64,000 bases of DNA from Rhynchonema sp. JSB1_4 (taxonomy: Eukaryota > Nematoda > Chromadorea > Monhysterida > Xyalidae): contig JASAMV010003005.1 of assembly GCA_030248065.1 (NCBI GenBank), positions 62,001 to 126,000 on the forward strand, written 5' to 3'. Each line of letters begins with the position of its first letter. Within the stretch, counting starts at the first letter, position 1. Position numbers and translations under genes: made by a program. Of the stretch, positions 11,799 through 23,187 are shown in pieces. Below the pieces are notes generated by a model that saw only the letters and a program-made list of their open reading frames with translations, was not told where the DNA came from and made no database searches.

Positions 11799-12560
11799 TC
11801 AAACAAACGATGTTCGATAGTGTGCAGGTGACAGGTTCTGACATTCGCATCTCAACAAAATCAATAAGGCTTCCTGAAACATCAAGGTGCCCGGTACTTG
11901 CCAGTGTCTATCCATAAAACTATTCCAAACTAGCCATAGCCGGAAAATTACTTGTATCGAAGAAGCAGCTCTTCCTCCGGGAATCAAGCACACGGGTATA
12001 CTTCCGCTATTTGCAACAAGTGCCACCCAGAACTTATAAGACATTCAAAAACAGCCCAACCATATTGTTCCAGTGACCGTTAAAATTCTCAGGTTCGCTC
12101 AGTAATGCCGAGACTACAAGAGGCCCAATTTACTGATGGACCCAAGAAACATAAAAAATGATGGGCACTTTCGGGCCGCCCTTAAACGTCATGCATCAGA
12201 AATATGAGGCCTCGTCAATATGATGGAGTGGGCTGGAGGGCAATTTCGCGACAATTTTGGTCTCTGGGATGTTTCTGTTTCTCGCGCCAAAAACTGACAG
12301 TTTCGATATTGTGGGAGCCCTTTTATTGGGTACGGATTGATAGTGGCCGAGTAGTAGTCGCATCTGGTAGTGGTCAATAGATGGTAGTACATGAATTGGA
12401 TTATTTGTGGCCCAAGAAGTGAAGAAGAAACCTTGTCTTGGATAATCCGGTTCTGTGTTTGGCTCGACAGTTTACGCTTTTTTAAACCACAAACTGTTAC
12501 ATGGGTACTATCAATGGTGCAAAATGTACTACGCCAGAAACTAAAAGAATGGTTTTGGTA
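11799..12560 (-). pseudogene. Decayed DDE transposase remnant
   Basis: Two minus-strand open stretches in the expected order resemble a DDE_Tnp_4-type (PIF/Harbinger or THAP-associated) catalytic domain. Around 12540, STFCTIDSTHVTV resembles the first-aspartate motif (I-D-x-T-x-[VI]). Around 12040, YKFWVALVANSGSI followed by LIPGGRAASS resembles the family's YK.L.gV.pnG.i.fvS..ypG..SD. Then LMFQEALL...LSPAH replaces VMADKGF...L..P, having lost the second Asp. Frames are broken between blocks and key acids are missing, so it is inactive. Assignment rests on motif spacing only. Confidence 0.35.
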
Positions 12561-13053
12561 AATTTTTACGCATTTCGAATGTGAGGGGCAAAGATGAGAT
12601 ACAGAAGAACTTGAAAAGTTCAAGCTGAAATGATGAAATGCGGAAATGAATACCACGGGGTTCAAATGAGATCAAAGTGAAAGTGGACGAATACAAATTC
12701 GCGGCAAACCCAAACGCCCACCGGGAAGCTAATCATTATGCAAACACAAGGCTGACAAATGACCAAAGTGTTCCGCTAATTTCACCACTGCTCCTCGGAA
12801 TATCCGAGAACACATGCAGCTCTGAATTGTTGTCCAGCTCATTCCAACAGTGTTCGACAACGTTCAGAGGTGCCGAGTTACAAAAATCTATGCGATAATT
12901 ATTTCCGCACTCGGCTTTGGTTTCAAAGTAAACAATGTAAATACTGACGCATGACGAGATGCTGGTTTTTTCGAAGCAAGCGGAACGGAGTGTCCAAACA
13001 AGAAAGTCGCAGGTAAAAAATCGCTAAACCCATTGGGAAACATTTTGACTCAC

Positions 13054-13132
13054 CAACTGCTTCCGCCAGTCGCCAAAGTTGAAGTGCGCAAATGCTTAAA
13101 ATGGCGATAGTCACCCACGAACTGGTGTTCAT
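13054..13132 (-). CDS. Candidate signal-peptide exon
   Basis: ATG at 13132 opens a 26-codon stretch, MNTSSWVTIAILSICALQLW followed by RLAEAV, with the shape of a signal peptide and cleavage site (A-E-A). It ends at a strong donor (TTG|GTGAGT), phase 1. No downstream exon with a recognisable mature domain could be joined with confidence. Treat as a hypothetical first exon. Confidence 0.25.
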
Positions 13133-13680
13133 ATTTGTTCGAATTGCGTCCACGTTTTGCGAATTGCAGCTGTGCGCAGCGCCCAAAAGCTGGTACCCAT
13201 CTGAAATACGACAGTGAGGTATAGAAAACGCGGAGAGCACACAGAGTCGAAGCGAACCCAAAAATAAAAAAGCAATACCCACTATCAATGTATTTTCTGT
13301 TCAAGATGTCCGTGAATATCGGGTTTTTCCGTTCAACCAACTTTACTTACAAACATACAGTATACATGTAGGTTACATTAGTTCATTGCAGTCTTGGTTC
13401 GCATGAACAAGCGGTTACACCACGCAGCAACTTAGTATTCGTAAATGGTCTTCATGTTATCAGTACCACGGTTCAAATCACTGAGTTGCTGGGTTACTGG
13501 TTCAAAATTTCAATGGTCGCGGTGGTTCCTGCACTTTGGAGAGTGGTCCTAAAAAGAGTCCAGTGCAGTTTACACACAAATAAAGTGAGTGAAATGGTGC
13601 CGCGGGTGCGGTCCCACGGGATTCGAACACCGCAACGAAGCGCACTGCAAACCAAAACGTCGACTTTCTTTCACAGAAAG

Positions 13681-13882
13681 ATGACAAGCATTTTCATTTG
13701 TATTGCACTAGTCCTTTGTGCAGCCGGCAAAACAATCTGTCGAAACTTGCCAGCGCAAAGCATAGCAGGTATTTGCTGGTGTAATTGTGGGATATGGATA
13801 TATATACTTTTTGGGGAGACAAAAATGTGTAAAAATTACAGTAAGCAGAAATTCCCGTGCTCTCTGGCTTCAGAATTGTTGA
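13681..13882 (+). CDS. Candidate two-exon small secreted peptide (42 aa)
   Basis: ATG at 13681 sits four bases after an acceptor-like ctttctttcacag. Exon 13681-13768 encodes a hydrophobic leader (MTSIFICIALVLCAAGKTIC) and ends at GCAG|GTATTT. Exon 13842-13882 follows attacag and ends with TGA overlapping an AATAAA at 13882-13887. The whole looks like a tiny secreted-peptide gene, but no family is recognisable and the mature part would be only about 25 residues. It may be coincidence. Confidence 0.25.
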
Positions 13883-13889
13883 ATAAAAA

Positions 13890-16866
13890 ACACGTTCTCA
13901 TTCCCGAAATCGTTGAAAAATATAGTGAATAAAGCGGCTTTGCGAAAAAGTTTCGATATTTTGTGTTGATGGATTAGTGTTGGTCACCTGTTGCAAATGT
14001 GGCTTCAAACACGAAAATATACGCAAATTCTCAAAAAAAAACACTTGGACGTTTTTGCCCCTGTTACCGCTCTGGTAGACGCCCAGACGTAAACAGGAAT
14101 CGCTTTAGATTGACCCGGGGCGCTAGCTGGAGATTTCCGGCGGTGATACGGTGAAACATGGCAGAATTTCAATTTCGGCATTTGACACGGAACCAAGGGT
14201 CATGGCGCGAGACAAAGCAACTATGGAATTACTATACCATTGTGTTTGGTCAGTCACAAGCACATTTGACATCTTTCGATCCGCCGACAGATTTATTGGG
14301 ACTCAAAAGCTTTGTGCGACCAAAACCCAAATCACCCCCAATAACCGCAGCAAAAACTCGGCCACGGCAAAATGTATTCAATTTTTGCTTGTCAATTTTT
14401 CGCGCCGTTTGCCTGCAGCCCTCGTGACTTGTGATATGCGTTTTTGGTTTCGCCGTCAAATTTTGTGCGCGACACCCGCAGCAACAAAAGATAACAAATG
14501 CAAGATATCAGAAATGTCTGATTTTTATGTGCCGTGGTTCTGCCCCAACAAAGTTTTGTTTGCGAGGAGCTCAAAATCAGAACACAGAAACAGACACGGA
14601 ACGGCGGCGGTGAAAATGAAATCCGATGGTCGTTTGGGCGTCTGTTTTTGCACATGGATTAACTTCCTGATGGAACACAAAGGAATAATGAGAACGTCCG
14701 GATGCGGCATTCACGGCCTTGTGCGTCAGAGATTTGGAACCATGTTATTCATTTTATTTCTCTTTCATGAAGTCAAATGAGAAACATGCTGGTCAAATGA
14801 GCCAATGTGACATTGAAGTTCTGCTATGCTGAACGACTTTGAACTTGCAGAAAGTCAAACCCAGGACAGGGCACGAATAGGACCAACTAAAATTTCATTT
14901 CCTGAAACATCTGAGAAAATCCTATGATTGTCCTGGTCTGTGTGTACGTAGGCAAACCATGATATAGATTGGTTATCGAACTTTCTCAACTTTCAACAAT
15001 AAATGAGTCTATGGAGTTCAACCACAGCCAAGAAGTACCGTAACCATGATCCCCAGACAGGGAAGTGCTAATTGTCGCACCATCGATCACAAAACAACCG
15101 GTTGCCGTATCACCACAACTTGAGACCCCACGGTCCCCCGATTGGGGACATCGGGTCCCAGAATAGAAGGACATAAATCAAAAACGGCAAACTCGGAGAG
15201 AACACACGCTGACACGAAAAGCAGAAAATGGGATTGGGATAAGAAAACAAGACAACTATTAATTTTTATTGTCTTGTTCCGGGTACATAGAGGCCGTTAA
15301 CTGAAAGTCAGACAGGGGTCTGTCTTTCTGGCGTTCCAAAACGTTTTCCAAATGCCTGATCTGATCCCAAAGAGAGGAACCCAAACAGAACAGCTTGTTG
15401 CTTCAGCTTGCGTCGGCACGACACGAAAACAATGTTTTTGCTTTGCCAGTGTCCTCGAATGGATGACCAGACCGTCGGTGTCCCTACCTTGTTTTCACCA
15501 TCAATCTGCCTCAAACAAACAAACACCAGTCGAACCTTGGGTCCGACCCCATTCGTTTGATGGCTCATTCAAAACCCCAAGCTTCATTTGAAATCTTGGG
15601 GCAGGGAATCGCTTTTCGATTTCTTCATATGTGATATCGCTCAATCGTGCCCAGAAACCAGACATGCTGACGTAAACCATGGTTTTTGCCGTCTGCCGAC
15701 GGTCGAAGATTGTTCGCACTGATATTGCCATATTCCGATTGCCTTGGCTCTTCTTTGGTTCTGTATGGACGTCGAACCGCATGTACTTGCTTGCTGAAAG
15801 GCCCCTTGAAAGTAGACTCATAGCCATGACACGCTAAGCGACCGGACTGGACCAAACCAAGTATGCCACCTTTCGCACAACAAAAGACCAAGCCATATGA
15901 AAGATGGCTCCATGTCGTGTCCGTTCAATTCGTTACTTTGTTTCATGACTAGAACCAACAAGAAAAGCCAATTACAGCGGGATTGACTTTTTTATCAGGT
16001 TTCCAGTGCCAAGCAGTTTTCTGATGACTGAACAAAGAGCAACGCGGGGGTATCTCAATGTTTTGAAAATGTACAAAATGGACCTCATCTCCAACAGCTT
16101 TTAGTGACATGGCGACGAAATATTCAGAAAAATTTGTAAATTCTAATTTTTTTACTTGTAGTTTATGTTGCTCTCCCAATGCCGAGATTTGTGCCAGCAG
16201 TGACGAACCACAAACAGGATTCCACAGCAAACACAAACAGGATTCCACCAAACAGAATGTTCATTTCACTATTATGTTCATTGCGAAGTCCTGTGCAATT
16301 TGCGTTTTGTGTAATCCGTTGTAATGCGCTTGAAGGTCTGGTCCGTTCGTTGAAAAAGTGGATTCAGAAAAACGCAAAAGATGCCAAATGTTTCAAGGCA
16401 TGAATGAAGGATCTTGTCTTGCTGCTTCTCTTGGCTACTGCTCCTCTGTTTTTAGTTGCCCGTTTCTGCTCTCGCAAAGACTTCGAGCATTCACGTCACT
16501 TTGGAGTGAGTAATTTCGGCACCGCAGGTGAAACGAAGCAGAACCATAAAGCCATGGTCGCTAACATGTAAGTGCAAGCGTAGAATGGACACACATGCAC
16601 ATGATGATTGTAACCTGCAGCGAAAATGGGAGATTTGAGAAGAAAGCAACATAGCCAAGAACCATTTGTTTAGATATTGGCTTGAAAGTTTATTTTGAAT
16701 ATACGTACAAGGCATAAATTCACGGCACACAGCAGTTTGCCATATATCCTAAACATAAGAAGTGCCTGATGACTGCCGTTGATGTGCCCTAACCGTGCCG
16801 TACTTACATATACGTCCCCAACAGGTTGTTACGGCATCGTGACGAACTTATCCACTTGGAGTGCCG
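13890..16866. other. Intergenic stretch, no supported gene
   Basis: This stretch contains overlapping ORFs, including one of 209 codons at 14151-14780 (plus) and minus-strand frames at 15308-15891. Their products show no family motif, the sequence is open in several frames at once, and I see no splice structure. The 15.3-15.9 kb block could be a decayed repeat, but I cannot place it. Confidence 0.4.
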
Positions 16867-17790
16867 TAAGGCCGCATTCACAATGCAGCGCGTTAGCGTG
16901 TTAGCGCGTTAACGCGTTAGCGTGTTGCTGATTAGCGTGCACGCTTTTTCTGCACGCTTTTGCATTCACAATGGAAAATTGAAAAAGCGCGTTAGCGTGC
17001 GCGCTTATCAGTGACACGCTAATGCGCTAACGCGCTAACGCGCTAATCAGCAAAACGCGTTTGCATTCACAATGCCCGTTGGTCTGGGTGTTGGCAGATT
17101 CCGAATTTTTTTTATTTCTTTGTTTTGAAAACGGCAACCAATCGCTTTCAAGTGTCATTCAAACTTATTTTGATTCTAAAGGAACATTTTCCTCAAATGG
17201 AAAATCTAGCTAGTCGCGACATGAACAATCCCTGCGCGCAATACAGTCTCATTATCGTGTCATGCAACACAATTACACCACCAAAGAGGATACACAACAC
17301 ATAAGCAGATGAACAACGTTCTGCGCAACGTTTGCTTGCAGCTAAGCAGCCGAAACTGTTTGCCTAAATCGATTGATAGCGTAAAAAGATATGCTTCTAA
17401 GCATCAAAATGGAACAAAAATATTTTCAGTGAACGCAGCAGGCTTTATTTCCTATGTTTTCACCTTTTTCGTGGTCTGATAATGTTTTCAAATTAAATTA
17501 TAAACTTTAGAACACGCGCATCCAGTGCTAACGCGCAAAAAAATTAGAACCAGTCCCAATCGTGAAAAGCGCGTTAGCGTGCACGCTAACGCGCCAACGC
17601 GCTAATCAGCTTTGCATTGTGAATGCAAAAGCGCGTTGCGCATCTGCGCGTTAGCGTGCGAGAAAACTTGCTCGCACGCTAACGCGCTAACGCGCTAATC
17701 AGCTTTTTCCATTGTGAATGCAAAAGCGTGCGCATCTCGCACGCTAACGCGCTAACACGCTAACGCGCTTGCATTGTGAATGCGGCCTAA
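16867..17790. mobile_element. PIF/Harbinger-like element with TAA duplication and reiterated ends
   Basis: The element spans 16870-17787, flanked by TAA at 16867-16869 and 17788-17790 (the TWA target duplication typical of PIF/Harbinger elements). Its ends are GGCCGCATTCACAATGC and the exact complement. Each end is a zone of reiterated subunits: copies of gcattcacaatg recur near 16960 and 17060 on the left, and gcattgtgaatgc near 17615 and 17715 on the right. They are interspersed with short units such as gcgttagcgtg and acgcgctaacgcgc. The 17.08-17.54 kb core is ordinary AT-rich sequence without a transposase. Confidence 0.75.
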
Positions 17791-18279
17791 ATGCGCGTTG
17801 CCCTGGCACACGTTCACGTGAGGTCTGTTTGAATACTCAATACAAGGTAATGTTCAGATTACGGTACGCACAGAAACGTTTTTTCATGTTTATGAACCCA
17901 CTGAGGCATGCATAGCATGATACATGATACTTCGTTAATTTACTTAGCGATCTGCCAAGCGTGTGTGTGTATACAGTTGGTCTTGTATAGTATGTTTGGC
18001 AAACATCCAAGGCGGCGACCACGAACGTTGGTGTCCATTTATCAGACTTGTAGCATGAAAACTGCAAACACATCTGTGCATTTTTATGCGTTTTGTTTCG
18101 CTTGCTGTAGCACTTTTAAAGAGGTATGTATATGATTGAAACTTGATATTAGGTATTCATCATACCGGAACCCTTTTTTTAGAGAAAAAATATGCGCGAG
18201 ACAAACCATTTCCACTCATCCGTTTACCACATTGAAAAATGTGAAGTGGATCGATCAAAGCCCAGCCATTCCAACAGCA

Positions 18280-19485
18280 ATGTCCACCGATCAACCCATC
18301 ATGTCCGTAGTCTACCCTCAGGTCAGCGAGCCGTACCGATACTGGTGCGGTTTCGAGACCAACCTTCGCGAGACAAAGGCATGTCCATTCCCCGGGTTTG
18401 TGCCAGAAACGATCGGTGCCCTACTTCGCTTGGCCAACATTAACTTTGTGCTGAAAGACTTTCGCAATCAATCGCGCAATGAAATTGTGAACCAGTTGTT
18501 AGCCGAAGACCGAAACGTATTGGTGATGTATTCGATCAGTTTTGACATGTTTCACAATTACAACGGATCGCTGGTCTATCCCATAAATGGCTGGGCTGGT
18601 CAACAGAGCGTTTTCATCGGCACCGCGAGTGCCCCGAATGACCTCAGCTATCAAGCTGCGTCCTTCCTATTTGTATACGGAAATTGGGTCTGGATTGTCG
18701 GAGTGCTGATGCTAATCCTTATGAAACTTGTGCTCCGACTGCCATTCAGAGAAAAGTCGTTTTCACACGCGCTGATTGTCGTCACTATCAGTTTCTTCGC
18801 TCTTTTGGCTGTTGGACTCTACAGATCTGGTCTTTTGTCCAAAATCCTTCTTTCGAAGCCAGCCTATCAGTTTGAAGACTTCCAAGATGTCCTGAAACTG
18901 CTGCGACAACGCAAAGTACGACTCGCTTCACATGACGGACGCCTGAGATCATATGGCGATAAAAAAGACCCAGACATTGTGGCCCTCCGTGAAACGTTCG
19001 ATCAAAATCCGCCTATCAGAATTCGCGACTTTCACATGGACTATGAACTGTTCGACAGAATGCGTCGCGGCGAAGTAGTGCTTATTGAGTCGGACATCAA
19101 AGCGAGAGTGATCATTCATAAGCACTGTGGTCTACGACTTGTTCCCTTTGGGCATTTTGGAACAGCGAGCACTGTCATTGTTGGTGAGCACGCCAGTCCC
19201 GGCGTGATCAAACGCCTTAATCAGGCGATCATAATGTTTCAACAAGGATCCATGGCAATCAGACGGAAGTACATGCAGATTAACACTGGCGGATTAAAGA
19301 ACTGCACGAATGATGATGAAGCAGTTACGGGGACTGGCCTTGAAGTACAGAATGTAGTGGGCATGATTATCATGCTATTGTCCGGGTTATTCGTTTCCTT
19401 TGCAGTACTGTGCCTTGAAATCATGTTTATCTGTGTGCGAACTGACCTGTTACGTTCGTTCGTATTGTGCTACACGTTTCCTTGA
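18280..19485 (+). CDS. Ionotropic-receptor-like protein A1 (intronless)
   Basis: A 401-aa single-exon protein with the layout of an ionotropic glutamate receptor lacking the amino-terminal domain. Ligand-binding lobe S1 (about 8-125) carries CGFETNLRETKACPFPGF, with a Cys-x-x-Pro-Gly motif. Helix M1 is about 128-152 (LFVYGNWVWIVGVLMLILMK). Helix M3 is about 163-190, ending YRSGLLSKILL in the place of the family SYTANLAAFLT gating motif. Lobe S2 is about 195-355 and helix M4 about 358-386. Only about 11 polar residues separate M1 from M3, so no re-entrant pore loop is visible. The ATG at 18280 is chosen because the paralogues begin at the same point, just before S1; an upstream in-frame ATG at 18136 exists. 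No signal peptide is evident, so a short upstream exon may be missing. A chemosensory or synaptic role is inference. Confidence 0.8.
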   Translation: MSTDQPIMSVVYPQVSEPYRYWCGFETNLRETKACPFPGFVPETIGALLRLANINFVLKDFRNQSRNEIVNQLLAEDRNVLVMYSISFDMFHNYNGSLVYPINGWAGQQSVFIGTASAPNDLSYQAASFLFVYGNWVWIVGVLMLILMKLVLRLPFREKSFSHALIVVTISFFALLAVGLYRSGLLSKILLSKPAYQFEDFQDVLKLLRQRKVRLASHDGRLRSYGDKKDPDIVALRETFDQNPPIRIRDFHMDYELFDRMRRGEVVLIESDIKARVIIHKHCGLRLVPFGHFGTASTVIVGEHASPGVIKRLNQAIIMFQQGSMAIRRKYMQINTGGLKNCTNDDEAVTGTGLEVQNVVGMIIMLLSGLFVSFAVLCLEIMFICVRTDLLRSFVLCYTFP

Positions 19486-20121
19486 ATCAAATTTGTTGTG
19501 GCATTTTCAACTTTGATTACCCTGAGTCAAGCCGGAAGTTGTGGACTTTGTAGACGTGTAGCAGAGTTTCGTGTACAGCACGCAACCGACGAAGCAGAAT
19601 TCGCCAAAATGCTGGCCTAGAATATGAACTGTAACCTGAAAGTTTGTGACATGGCTGTCGTTATACCGACGAGCCGAAAATCACTAATTTTTGTTGTCTT
19701 GAGCACAGATCCAACTTGGCAGTCGAAGATTGTATTCGAACCAACTTCTTAGCTTCGCTTGTATCTGCGTTGTATTTCATGTTTCCATAAATCAATTGTT
19801 GTGGCGTTTTGAATAGAGGTTAGGCAGCTAATTTTAAGCTGGAGTAACCGTCAGACAGGTATGCTATTATCTATACAATGCACAATTTACGAAGCACAAT
19901 TCGTTAGATAGAACGAGGTGTATCGCCGTCGTTTTTAAAGTTGTGCGTGCGTGTACAAGAATTGACTTGCAGTGTGACATATCCTCAATCAAAGTTCGCT
20001 CGTTCTACGATAGATTATTGAATAGGCGCTATCGATGCGTCGAACCATGATAAACATCATTGGTTGAAATTACTGTTTCATTGTTGAAGAATTAATTAAC
20101 TATTTCATCGGACAGTTTGAA
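19486..20121. other. Convergent intergenic region between receptor-like genes
   Basis: About 0.64 kb between the 3' ends of A1 (plus) and B1 (minus). It contains no ORF of note and no obvious repeat structure. Confidence 0.4.
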
Positions 20122-23100
20122 TTAACAGCATCCTCGTCGAATGCATTTGGCATAACAGTTCTCCAATGTCAATATTATGCCGGAAAACATTGCTCCAGTC
20201 AGTAGAAACGCGAATATTCCAATCAACTGTGGGATATTCAAACTCTGTTTTATATGGTGGGATCTGGCGGATTCGCAGCTAAACGAACCACGATTCAGAT
20301 ATTCATCGTAACGCGCTCGGATGTGGGAAATCAAGCCATTTGATTCGCTAATGGCCTGCAAACTGCAAACAATCATAAACGTTGTCCATGATGATCTTGA
20401 TGACCTGAGCTAACCTGATTAATTCTCTTCATTAGGTGACGCGAAGCATTCTTCTGCCACAGCGTGGTGACCACAACATTGTACGTTTCACCAAGCTGCA
20501 ACGGGACGACACGAAGGCCACAATATTTGCCCGTCAGCGCGCTCAACGACATCACGCTGTTAGATAACCGATGTTTCGCGCATATTGATATGTCAGGGCT
20601 AAACTACTATTTCGTTCTCTCGCGCAACACGAAACACATTTTCCAGCGATTGATTCTCATGCACGCGCCAGCCAATCAGAGAATTTGTTTCTTGCTGCAC
20701 GAAAGAACGAAGCACAGTTGGGCCTTCACATTGCCATTCTTAAAGCTGCTGGTCAACAACCCTTCGACCGCGCTTGATCTAGGGGGGTAGTGTATATAAA
20801 CAAAGTTTGGACATCGTGTTACTCGACCCTAATCTGGCGAGCCGATTGGTTGCTTCCTGATGTTTCACGACCACGTTGAAGTTTGCCCCTGGTGAAAAAA
20901 ACCGAAAAAATTTGAAATGCTGCTGTGACTCGAATAGGCTGTTTCAAAGTTTGATACTTGAGTGACAGCAACCTCCAACATTGTGGCAAAAACAGCAATG
21001 CACAATAGCTATTGAAACGTCCGCATTGTTGAATAAAAAAATAAAAGGTTTCAGAAACCTGGTCATTTTTTGCTAGGATTTTGTACTCGTATAATTTTAA
21101 GCATCTGTGGTGAATGAAATAAGTTGTCAATTACAAATAAAAATCCTCTAATTATCAAGTTCCTTGTTTGTGCTTCCCAGTTTTCAAAACCCTACACAGC
21201 TCACACAATGTTTACCACAACATGCGCAAGGCAGCCTTTCCAATGCGCACACACACAAAGCTTGCCAGCTGTGAAACATTGCTGTGTTGTCGCTGTGCTG
21301 ACTGTGTGTTGTCGTTGTGTGTGCGCTTTGAGAATGGCTGCCTTGCGCATGTTGTAGTAAACATTGTGTGAGCTGTGTTGGGTTTTGAAAACTGGGAAGC
21401 ACAAACAAGAAACTTGATAATTAGAGGATTTTTATTTGTAATTGACAACTTATTTCATTCACCACAGATGCTTAAAATTATACGAGTACGAAATCCTAGC
21501 AAAAAATGACCAGGTTTCTGAAACCTTTTATTTTTTTATTCAACAATGCGGACGTTTCAATAGCTATTGTGCATTGCTGTTTTTGCCACAGTGTTGGAGG
21601 TTGCTGTCACTCAAGTATCAAACTTTGAAACAGCCTATTCGAGTCACAGCAGAATTTCAAATTTTTTCGGTTTTTTTCACCAGGGGCAAACTTCAACGCG
21701 GCCGTGAAACATCAGGAAGCAACCAATCGGCTCGCCAGATTAGGGTCGAGTAACACGATGTCCAAACTTTGTTTATGTACACTACCCCCCAAGATCAAGC
21801 GCGGTCGAAGGGTTGTTGACCAGCACCTTTAATAATGTCGATTGTCACATTGTATGATAAACTGTTTGCCCGTTTCATATTCGTTCACAAACATTGCAAG
21901 ATGTCTTGTGGCCTAACTATACTTCGTTCTCTCACGCAACACGAAACAAATTCTCGCGCGCTGATCGGCTGGCGCGCGCCTGAATCAGCGTCGGAAAATT
22001 TGTTTCGTGTTGCGTGAGAGAACGAAGTATAGTTAGACCCTTAAGACCAACTTTCCCATCATCACATACGAGCCGGTAGCATCCTCCTGTACATATTTGG
22101 CAGCCCGATCCAGTCCGCCGAACTCTGACCAATCGATTGGTTGGTTTTCTTCGAGGGCTTCCTGAAACACGCTTTGAGTCCAGTATTTACAATCAACCCG
22201 GAAGAATGCATAAAGTTGCACTGCACGGCAAGTTCAGGCTGCACAGTGTCCAGTCTTTGCATCCAACTTGTGCCGTATGACGTCACAATCTTCAACTGGC
22301 CTTTTTGGACCAGTTCCGTCAGTTCCTGAATCGAAGATTATAATCATAATTAATTAGTCAAACAAGTCATAATCAAATATTTTGCATCAACAAACTTCCA
22401 GCGTTTCAAATCGCGGTCTAGTGTTGGGAAACAACAACTGCGACAACAGGCCACTTCTGTAGAGCGTTATGAACGTCGCTGATAAGAATCCCATCCAAGC
22501 GAGGGTCATGTTGACGATGTCGAACGGTTTTCCGTGAGGATTTTTGCGAATCGAATTGTTTGACTTCCGAATCAGAATGTTCAACACCTTGACGAATACG
22601 ATGAACAGAATAATTGCAGCCATTGAATTCAAATTGAATACCTGTGTTACATGCTAAGTATAGATCGAGTGAATTGAGACTATGTAAGACTAAAAAGTTC
22701 TTCATTTCTGTTGACTTTAACCCACCGATAGAAACCTCATGGTCGAATCAAGGACTCTCGGAACCGGATTTTCAATGTCAATTGCTCCTTTGCCCTCCGT
22801 ATAGTGAACTCCATAGGACACCGTGAATCTTTGCAAGCGACTTTCAGTTGGGGCAAACAGAAAGCCCAAAGTGTCAACTTCGCCACTTTCAAGCATGTTG
22901 TAAGCAGTGGTTAGGAAACCGGTACCTGTTTGTTGTATGCGTGGACTGTTTAACCGAAAAAATGAATTTATGTTGTGAACGAAAAATCTTCTGAGCTCAC
23001 CATTTTTTGGTCGGATCGGGACCAACTCAAAGTCGAAACCGGCTGTGCGAATTATCATTTCAACAATTTCAGCATGTGAGCCTGGATAATCGCATTTGTG

Positions 23101-23187
23101 CGGTACACGACGATAATGGGTGTCTTGCGAGCAGGCATAGCTGTTTGGTGGGTTAATGGTGTGACCCACTTTTAGTTTGGTTTCCAT
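20122..23187 (-). CDS. Ionotropic-receptor-like protein B1, 7 exons
   Basis: Exons, 5' to 3': 23001-23187, 22726-22925, 22396-22641, 22227-22325, 22052-22161, 20415-20556, 20122-20355. All junctions are GT-AG, phases close, and the product is 405 aa. S1 begins METKLKVGH and contains HKCDYPG; GFLTTAYNMLESGEVDTLGF with ESRLQRFTVSYG matches the receptor S1 segment that in glutamate receptors carries the ligand-binding Arg. M1 (AAIILFIVFVKVLNILI) and M3 (WMGFLSATFITLYRSGLLS) lie in exon 3, separated by a polar Asn/Lys-rich linker of about 20 residues with no pore loop. S2 follows (GTSWMQRLD; KYCGLRVVP). M4 (LIGIFAFLLTGAMFSGIIL) is in exon 7. Exon sizes equal those of B2, its tandem paralogue. Intron 5 is 1495 bp instead of 68 bp because of transposon insertions. 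No signal peptide is visible. Confidence 0.8.
20596..20723. mobile_element. Decayed copy of a 130-bp palindromic MITE
   Basis: The stretch ggctaaactactatttcgtt...cgcaacacgaaacacatttt faces aatttgtttc...aagaacgaagcacagttgggcc. It is the same family as the better-preserved copy at 21910-22040, with many more mismatches between its arms. It lies in intron 5 of gene B1, 17 bp from the end of the large palindrome. Confidence 0.6.
20740..21832. mobile_element. 1.09-kb near-perfect palindrome (foldback element) bounded by TTAA
   Basis: Two arms of about 515 bp are mirror images around a spacer near 21255-21315. The ends read TTAAAGCTGCTGGTCAACAA and, on the other side, the complement of TTAAAGGTGCTGGTCAACAA, so TTAA flanks both termini. 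Each arm carries the same 103-codon ORF (20819-21130 minus, 21442-21753 plus), differing at two residues, which indicates very recent origin or gene conversion. The paired ORFs are a by-product of the symmetry; the product is not a recognisable transposase. The element sits in intron 5 of gene B1. Confidence 0.8.
21910..22040. mobile_element. 131-bp palindromic MITE
   Basis: The left arm CTAACTATACTTCGTTCTCT (continuing cacgcaacacgaaacaaatt) is perfectly mirrored at 21995-22038. The loop is GC-rich (gcgcgctgatcggctggcgc). The right end lies 11 bp from the splice donor of exon 5 of gene B1 (exon ends at 22052). Confidence 0.75.

Noticed and set aside
12189..12665. 158-codon minus ORF as an intact gene
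   Set aside because: Only its middle resembles a transposase motif and continuity with the next block requires a frame break, so it is listed as part of a remnant instead.
13590..13690. tRNA-like or SINE sequence on the minus strand (GTGTTCGAATCCCGTGGGACC)
   Set aside because: Only a B-box-like stretch is visible; I could not form an acceptor stem or a convincing A box, so it is not called.
14151..14780. 209-codon plus-strand ORF
   Set aside because: The translation shows no motif, irregular composition, and overlapping open frames on both strands; no splice or start context. Probably chance or old repeat.
15308..15891. Minus-strand ORFs that looked like fragments of one protein in shifted frames
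   Set aside because: No family motif could be matched and the order of fragments is ambiguous; may be a decayed repeat.
20819..21753. Pair of 103-codon ORFs as possible transposase
   Set aside because: They are mirror copies created by the palindrome; the product has no catalytic motif.
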